Source of the DNA: an uncultured Eubacterium sp.
GTDB taxonomy: Bacteria; Bacillota; Clostridia; Lachnospirales; Lachnospiraceae
Direction: 5' to 3'
NCBI GenBank assembly: GCA_910589595.1
Contig: CAJUTM010000010.1
Span: forward strand, 25,868 to 89,867
Length of the DNA stretch: 64,000 bases
The notes beneath the pieces are model-generated. The model saw only the letters and a list, made by a program, of their open reading frames with translations, had not been told where the DNA came from and ran no database searches. The position numbers and the translations under genes were made by a program. The stretch's first letter is position 1; each line of letters starts with the position of its first letter. This document shows positions 60,057 through 64,000 of the stretch, piece after piece.

Positions 60057-60809
60057 ATGGAACACATTATCACGACAAAGAATTTAAACTTATGGTATGG
60101 TGCGAGCCATGCCCTGAAAAGTATCAACATGGAAATCCCGGAAAAGAAAATCACTGCGCTGATTGGCCCCTCTGGCTGTGGAAAATCCACTTATCTGAAA
60201 ACATTGAACCGGATGAATGATTTGGTGGAAAGCTGCCGTATCGAAGGAGAAATTATGCTTTCCGGCATTGACATTTACAAGGGGATTGATGTAAACATTT
60301 TGCGGAAACGTGTTGGCATGGTCTTTCAAAAACCGAATCCGTTTCCAATGAGTATTTATGATAATATTGCCTATGGTCCAAGAATACATGGAATCAAATC
60401 AAAGGTTAAGTTGGATGAAATCGTGGAGCGTTCCCTGACGCAGGCGGCAATCTGGGAGGAATGCAAAGACCGTTTGAAAAAGAGTGCATTGGGCATGAGT
60501 GGCGGCCAGCAGCAGAGGCTCTGCATTGCAAGGGCACTGGCGGTAGAGCCGGAAGTCCTTCTGATGGATGAACCGACGTCTGCCCTTGACCCTATTTCCA
60601 CTTCAAAGATTGAAGATTTAGCAATGGAACTGAAGGAAAAATATACGATTATTATGGTAACCCACAATATGCAGCAGGCAGTGCGGATTGCAGATAAGAC
60701 AGCATTCTTCCTGCTGGGCGAGGTGGTGGAGTTTGATGATACGCAGACCATGTTCTCCACACCGTCTGACCAGAGGACAGAGGATTATATTACAGGGAGG
60801 TTTGGATAA
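60057..60809 (+). CDS. pstB: Phosphate ABC transporter ATP-binding protein PstB
   Basis: A 250-aa ATPase energising phosphate uptake. Walker A is GPSGCGKSTYLKTLNRMND, the signature is ALGMSGGQQQRLCIARALAVEP, Walker B is VLLMDEPTSALDPIST and the H-loop is MVTHNMQQAVRI. The VFQKPNPFPMSIYDNIAYGPR segment is characteristic of PstB. Its stop overlaps the phoU start by one base. Confidence 0.97.
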   Translation: MEHIITTKNLNLWYGASHALKSINMEIPEKKITALIGPSGCGKSTYLKTLNRMNDLVESCRIEGEIMLSGIDIYKGIDVNILRKRVGMVFQKPNPFPMSIYDNIAYGPRIHGIKSKVKLDEIVERSLTQAAIWEECKDRLKKSALGMSGGQQQRLCIARALAVEPEVLLMDEPTSALDPISTSKIEDLAMELKEKYTIIMVTHNMQQAVRIADKTAFFLLGEVVEFDDTQTMFSTPSDQRTEDYITGRFG

Positions 60810-61492
60810 TGCGGAATAAATTTGACAGACAGTTATCGCAGCTTAATACAGAACTTGTTACCATGGGAGCCTTATGCGAGGAGGCAATTACCAATGCGGT
60901 AAAATATCTTACGGATAATGAAGAAAACAGCAAAAATATGTGTCTGGATGCGGATACGCAGATTGATAAAAAAGAGCGTGATATCGAAACCCTCTGCCTG
61001 AAACTGATTTTGCAGCAGCAGCCCGTGGCAAAAGATTTGAGAGTTGTTTCAGCCGCTTTGAAAATGATATCCGATATGGAACGGATTGGAGATCAGGCAT
61101 CGGATATTGTGGAGATTGCACCTTATGTGGCAAAAAAGAGAACGCTTGGCGAAACCCATATCCGGGAAATGGCAGAAGCAGCGATCAAAATGGTGTCAGA
61201 AAGTATTGAATCTTTTGTAAAAATGAATCTGGATATTGCCTGGCTGGTAATTGAACATGATAATATCGTGGATGATTTATTTGACAAGGTAAAGCGGGAG
61301 TTGATAAAATCAATAACGGAGAGACACGACGATGCGGAGGCTCTTATGGATTTGCTGATGATTGCAAAATATTTTGAGCGGATTGGCGACCATGCAGAAA
61401 ATATTGCGGAATGGGTTATTTATTCCATTACCGGAGAGCATCGGAAAAGACCTGAAAATAAGGAAAGCTCCACCAAAGGAGGAATCGGTTAA
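60809..61492 (+). CDS. phoU: Phosphate signalling protein PhoU
   Basis: A 227-aa protein with two three-helix PhoU domains, containing the metal-binding E/D-rich motifs (DMERIGDQASDIVEIA and YFERIGDHAENIAEWVIY). It links the Pst transporter to the PhoR kinase and represses the Pho response when phosphate is plentiful. GGGAGG lies upstream; its start overlaps pstB. Confidence 0.97.
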   Translation: MRNKFDRQLSQLNTELVTMGALCEEAITNAVKYLTDNEENSKNMCLDADTQIDKKERDIETLCLKLILQQQPVAKDLRVVSAALKMISDMERIGDQASDIVEIAPYVAKKRTLGETHIREMAEAAIKMVSESIESFVKMNLDIAWLVIEHDNIVDDLFDKVKRELIKSITERHDDAEALMDLLMIAKYFERIGDHAENIAEWVIYSITGEHRKRPENKESSTKGGIG

Positions 61493-61493
61493 C

Positions 61494-62171
61494 ATGATTT
61501 ATCTGCTGGAAGATGATGATAATATAAGAAAGCTGGTATGCTATGCGCTGTCAAAAGAGGGATTCGAAGTACAGGGGCATTCTTCTCCAAAGGAATTTTG
61601 GCAGGGACTAAATACGGAACTGCCGGAATTGGTTTTGCTGGATATTATGCTGCCGGAAGAAGACGGGTTGTCGATTCTGAATAAACTGAAAGGTAATGCA
61701 GCGACTGCGCATATCCCTGTGATTATGCTTACCGCAAAGGGCAGTGAATTTGATAAGGTCACAGGCCTTGATATGGGAGCGGATGATTACGTGGCAAAGC
61801 CTTTTGGAACGATGGAACTGATTTCAAGGATCCGGGCGGTACTGAGGCGTTCCCAAAAAACGCAGGATGACAGAACGTATACGATTGGCGGGCTGTATGT
61901 TAATCCTGCAAAACATATTATTACGGTATCAGGGGAAGCGGTATCGCTTTCCTATAAGGAATATCTGCTGTTGATGGTTCTGCTGGAGGCAGAGGGCAAT
62001 GTAGTGGAACGTGACAGGCTTTTAACCAGTGTCTGGGGGGAATATTATACAGAATCCCGGACGCTGGATGTGCATATCCGGAAACTGCGGGTAAAACTGG
62101 GGGATGCCGGAAAACTCATTCAGACTATAAAAGGAATCGGTTATAAATTAGGAGGCGATTGGAATGAATAA
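61494..62171 (+). CDS. phoB: Phosphate response regulator, PhoB/PhoP type
   Basis: A 225-aa OmpR-family regulator. The receiver has MIYLLEDDDNIRKLV, the phospho-acceptor in LVLLDIMLPEEDG and the lysine in DDYVAKPFG. The C-terminal winged helix has SLSYKEYLLLMVLLEAEGNVVERDRLLTSVWG and RTLDVHIRKLRVKLG. The ATG at 61494 follows AAAGGAGG; a longer frame upstream runs inside phoU and is not used. It overlaps the kinase gene by eight bases. The Pho boxes at 57256-57294 are its likely target. Confidence 0.93.
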   Translation: MIYLLEDDDNIRKLVCYALSKEGFEVQGHSSPKEFWQGLNTELPELVLLDIMLPEEDGLSILNKLKGNAATAHIPVIMLTAKGSEFDKVTGLDMGADDYVAKPFGTMELISRIRAVLRRSQKTQDDRTYTIGGLYVNPAKHIITVSGEAVSLSYKEYLLLMVLLEAEGNVVERDRLLTSVWGEYYTESRTLDVHIRKLRVKLGDAGKLIQTIKGIGYKLGGDWNE

Positions 62172-63837
62172 AAAAATTTTTCGTTCGTCACTGCTTACCG
62201 TCTGTCTTGTATTGGCAGCTACCATTGCATTGATTATGGGGCTTTTGTTTCATTTTTTTGAAAAGCAGATACAGAAAGAGCTTGCCAATGAGGCCGGCTT
62301 TCTGGCACATGCTCTTGAAAATGAGGGAGCCGGATATTTTGACAGTTTTGATAACAAGAATAACAGACTTGCCGGAAATAACCGTATCACATGGATTGAT
62401 GAAAATGGAACGGTATTGTTCGACAGCAGGGCAGATGTGTCCGAACTGGATAATCATGCCGACAGGGATGAAATTAAAACGGCAATGAAAGAGGGGAAGG
62501 GCATGAGTACGAGGTACTCCAAAACCCTGACGGAAAAAACAGTGAATTATGCCATACGGCTTTCCGATGGCAGCATACTGCGGGTTTCGACAGAACAGTA
62601 TACGGTAGTAACCATTCTGATGGGGATACTTCAGCCGATTTTATTCATTATGTTTGTCGCATTGATTTTAACACTGGTGCTTTCCGCAAGGGTATCAAAA
62701 GCCATTATAGAACCAATTAACAAACTGGATTTGGAAATACCGGAAAATAATGACACATATGAGGAATTAACACCTCTGTTACGGAAAATTGCAGACCAGA
62801 AAGAAACGATAGGGGAACAGCTTGCGGACGCCCGCAAAAAACAGAAAGAATTTAACCTTATTACAGAAAATATGAGTGAGGGCTTTCTGGTTATTGATGC
62901 AGACGCCAATCTCCTGACCTATAATTCTGCCGCATTAAACCTGCTTGAGATTACCCCTCCGGCAGACAGGAGTGTCCTGCTGTTCTGCCGGGCAAAAGAG
63001 TTCAGAGGCGTTATATCCGATGTATTGTCAGGAATAAAGGCAGAGAATACGATGGTGCGGGAGGAACGCAGTTACAGTCTGATTGCCAATCCGGTTTATG
63101 AGAAGGAATCCGTAATTGGGGCCGTTGTGGTTATTCTGGATATTACGGAACGTGAAAAAAGGGATATGCTGCGCCGGGAGTTTACGGCAAATGTTTCCCA
63201 TGAACTGAAAACTCCGCTGACGTCTATCTCTGGCTTTGCCGAACTGATGAAAGCAGGCGATGTTCTGGAAAATGATGTGACTGACTTTTCAAAATCCATT
63301 TATGATGAGGCACAGCGGCTGATTACGTTAGTCAATGATATTATTAAGATTTCTGAACTTGACGGGCAGAGTATTCCTTATGAAAAGGAAACGGTGGATT
63401 TATATGAATTGTCAAAGGAAGTAATCGGACGGTTGGAAAAAGAAGCCGATAAGAAGAATATTACCTTTCATTTGATTGGCGGCAGGGCAGAGATTATAGG
63501 CGTGCATAAAATTTTGGAGGAAATGCTCTATAACCTTTGTGACAATGCGATTAAATATAACAAGGAAAATGGTACGGTGGATGTTTTGGTAAACCAGACG
63601 GGAGATGGCGTGAATGTGATTGTGCGTGATACGGGAATCGGGATTCCTATATCACATCAGGACAGGGTGTTTGAACGCTTTTACCGGGTGGATAAAAGCC
63701 ATTCCAAAAAGGTAGGTGGAACAGGTCTTGGTCTTGCCATAGTAAAGCATGGTGCTCTGTACCACCATGCAAAGCTCAGTCTGGAAAGTACTGTGGATGT
63801 GGGAACGGTGGTAACGATTGCATTTTCTAAAAAATAA
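62164..63837 (+). CDS. phoR: Phosphate sensor histidine kinase, PhoR type
   Basis: A 557-aa membrane kinase: an N-terminal membrane helix, an extracellular sensing domain of about 130 residues, a second membrane helix (LFIMFVALILTLVLSARV), a HAMP/linker segment, a PAS domain (ITENMSEGFLVIDADANLLTYNSAALNLL), the HisKA box (REFTANVSHELKTPLTSISGF) and an HATPase domain (DNAIKYNKENGTVDV, RVDKSHSKKVGGTGLGLAIVKHG). It overlaps the regulator gene by eight bases and completes the pst-pho operon. Confidence 0.94.
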   Translation: MNKKIFRSSLLTVCLVLAATIALIMGLLFHFFEKQIQKELANEAGFLAHALENEGAGYFDSFDNKNNRLAGNNRITWIDENGTVLFDSRADVSELDNHADRDEIKTAMKEGKGMSTRYSKTLTEKTVNYAIRLSDGSILRVSTEQYTVVTILMGILQPILFIMFVALILTLVLSARVSKAIIEPINKLDLEIPENNDTYEELTPLLRKIADQKETIGEQLADARKKQKEFNLITENMSEGFLVIDADANLLTYNSAALNLLEITPPADRSVLLFCRAKEFRGVISDVLSGIKAENTMVREERSYSLIANPVYEKESVIGAVVVILDITEREKRDMLRREFTANVSHELKTPLTSISGFAELMKAGDVLENDVTDFSKSIYDEAQRLITLVNDIIKISELDGQSIPYEKETVDLYELSKEVIGRLEKEADKKNITFHLIGGRAEIIGVHKILEEMLYNLCDNAIKYNKENGTVDVLVNQTGDGVNVIVRDTGIGIPISHQDRVFERFYRVDKSHSKKVGGTGLGLAIVKHGALYHHAKLSLESTVDVGTVVTIAFSKK

Positions 63838-63848
63838 TAAAGATAAAT

Positions 63849-63896
63849 ATATGCCGGAAAACAGCCCGTATAAGGGCTATGCCCGGCATATTTTTA
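63849..63896 (+). terminator. Terminator of the pst-pho operon
   Basis: A stem ATATGCCGG/CCGGCATAT (63849-63857 and 63883-63891) with an inner AGCCC/GGGCT hairpin, followed by TTTTTAA. It lies 11 bp after the kinase stop codon. Confidence 0.85.
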
Positions 63897-64000
63897 ACGC
63901 AGTTTTAACATACTTGTTATCTGCCCTTTATGGTTTATCAGATGGAAATTGATATTGTCAATATTGGTTGACACTTTTTTTACAAGGATATCAATGCCTA

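Noticed and set aside
63896..64000. Start of another gene at the right edge
   Set aside because: A TTGACA-like -35 is present near 63970, but no matching -10, ribosome binding site or start codon is visible before the window ends.

Overview
The window looks like chromosomal DNA of a gut-associated member of the Clostridia, most likely Lachnospiraceae. This rests on gene content read directly from the sequence: a bile salt hydrolase, glucuronoxylan enzymes (GH115 and UxaC), LL-diaminopimelate aminotransferase, clostridial aspS-gatCAB with a T-box, CIRCE-controlled hrcA-grpE-dnaK-dnaJ, agr-type quorum sensing and a FliK-like protein. Composition is moderate in GC, and ribosome binding sites are strong GGAGG types. 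No rRNA, tRNA, CRISPR array or intact insertion sequence was seen. Species cannot be named from the sequence alone.

Layout. 0-8.2 kb (minus): cell-surface polymer genes (the start of a gene running off the left edge, and two GT2/CDP-glycerol glycerophosphotransferase fusions), leuS and an L,D-transpeptidase. 8.6-15.9 kb (mostly plus): a decayed secreted beta-helix gene, a DedA protein, an MntP/YtaF protein (minus), a P-type Ca2+ ATPase, a GH13 glucosidase and a 70-aa orphan. 15.9-22.5 kb (minus): enolase, then dnaJ, dnaK, grpE and hrcA behind a perfect CIRCE. 22.5-36.2 kb: a regulatory and accessory zone with agrB, a LacI-like/GGDEF protein, an AraC regulator, a GntR-controlled ABC exporter, a GNAT toxin-antitoxin-like pair, an Fst/Ldr-like small toxin, bile salt hydrolase, and an agr locus (agrD, two LytTR regulators, an AgrC-type kinase). 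36.2-41.6 kb: PilZ protein and T-box-aspS-gatCAB. 41.6-56.2 kb: sugar-binding lipoprotein, LrgAB, GH115-UxaC, FliK-like protein, OPT transporter with a PqqD-like protein, DUF1002 protein, DapL and a membrane-anchored beta-propeller protein. 56.4-57.2 kb: gene debris including an Rhs-core fragment. 57.2-63.9 kb (plus): a complete Pho regulon operon pstSCAB-phoU-phoB/R-type genes with Pho boxes.

The most interesting structure is a split agr quorum-sensing system. The autoinducer precursor gene agrD (33468-33611, 47 aa) lies with the kinase and two LytTR regulators, but the processing protease AgrB lies 10 kb away. Three places carry the same promoter design: direct repeats of TTGCGACAG at 21-bp spacing, then an extended -10 (TGN-TAYAYT) 27-28 bases further on. 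One drives a 76-aa protein plus agrB, one drives agrD, and the third is a perfect 59-bp copy just downstream of the second regulator. The third faces no recognisable protein gene. It faces a 270-bp array of about 12 degenerate repeats with a 22-23-bp period, ending at a hairpin at the 3' end of the bile salt hydrolase gene. I propose that it makes a quorum-controlled RNA in the position of RNAIII of the staphylococcal agr system. That is inference; the promoter copies and the array are direct observations.
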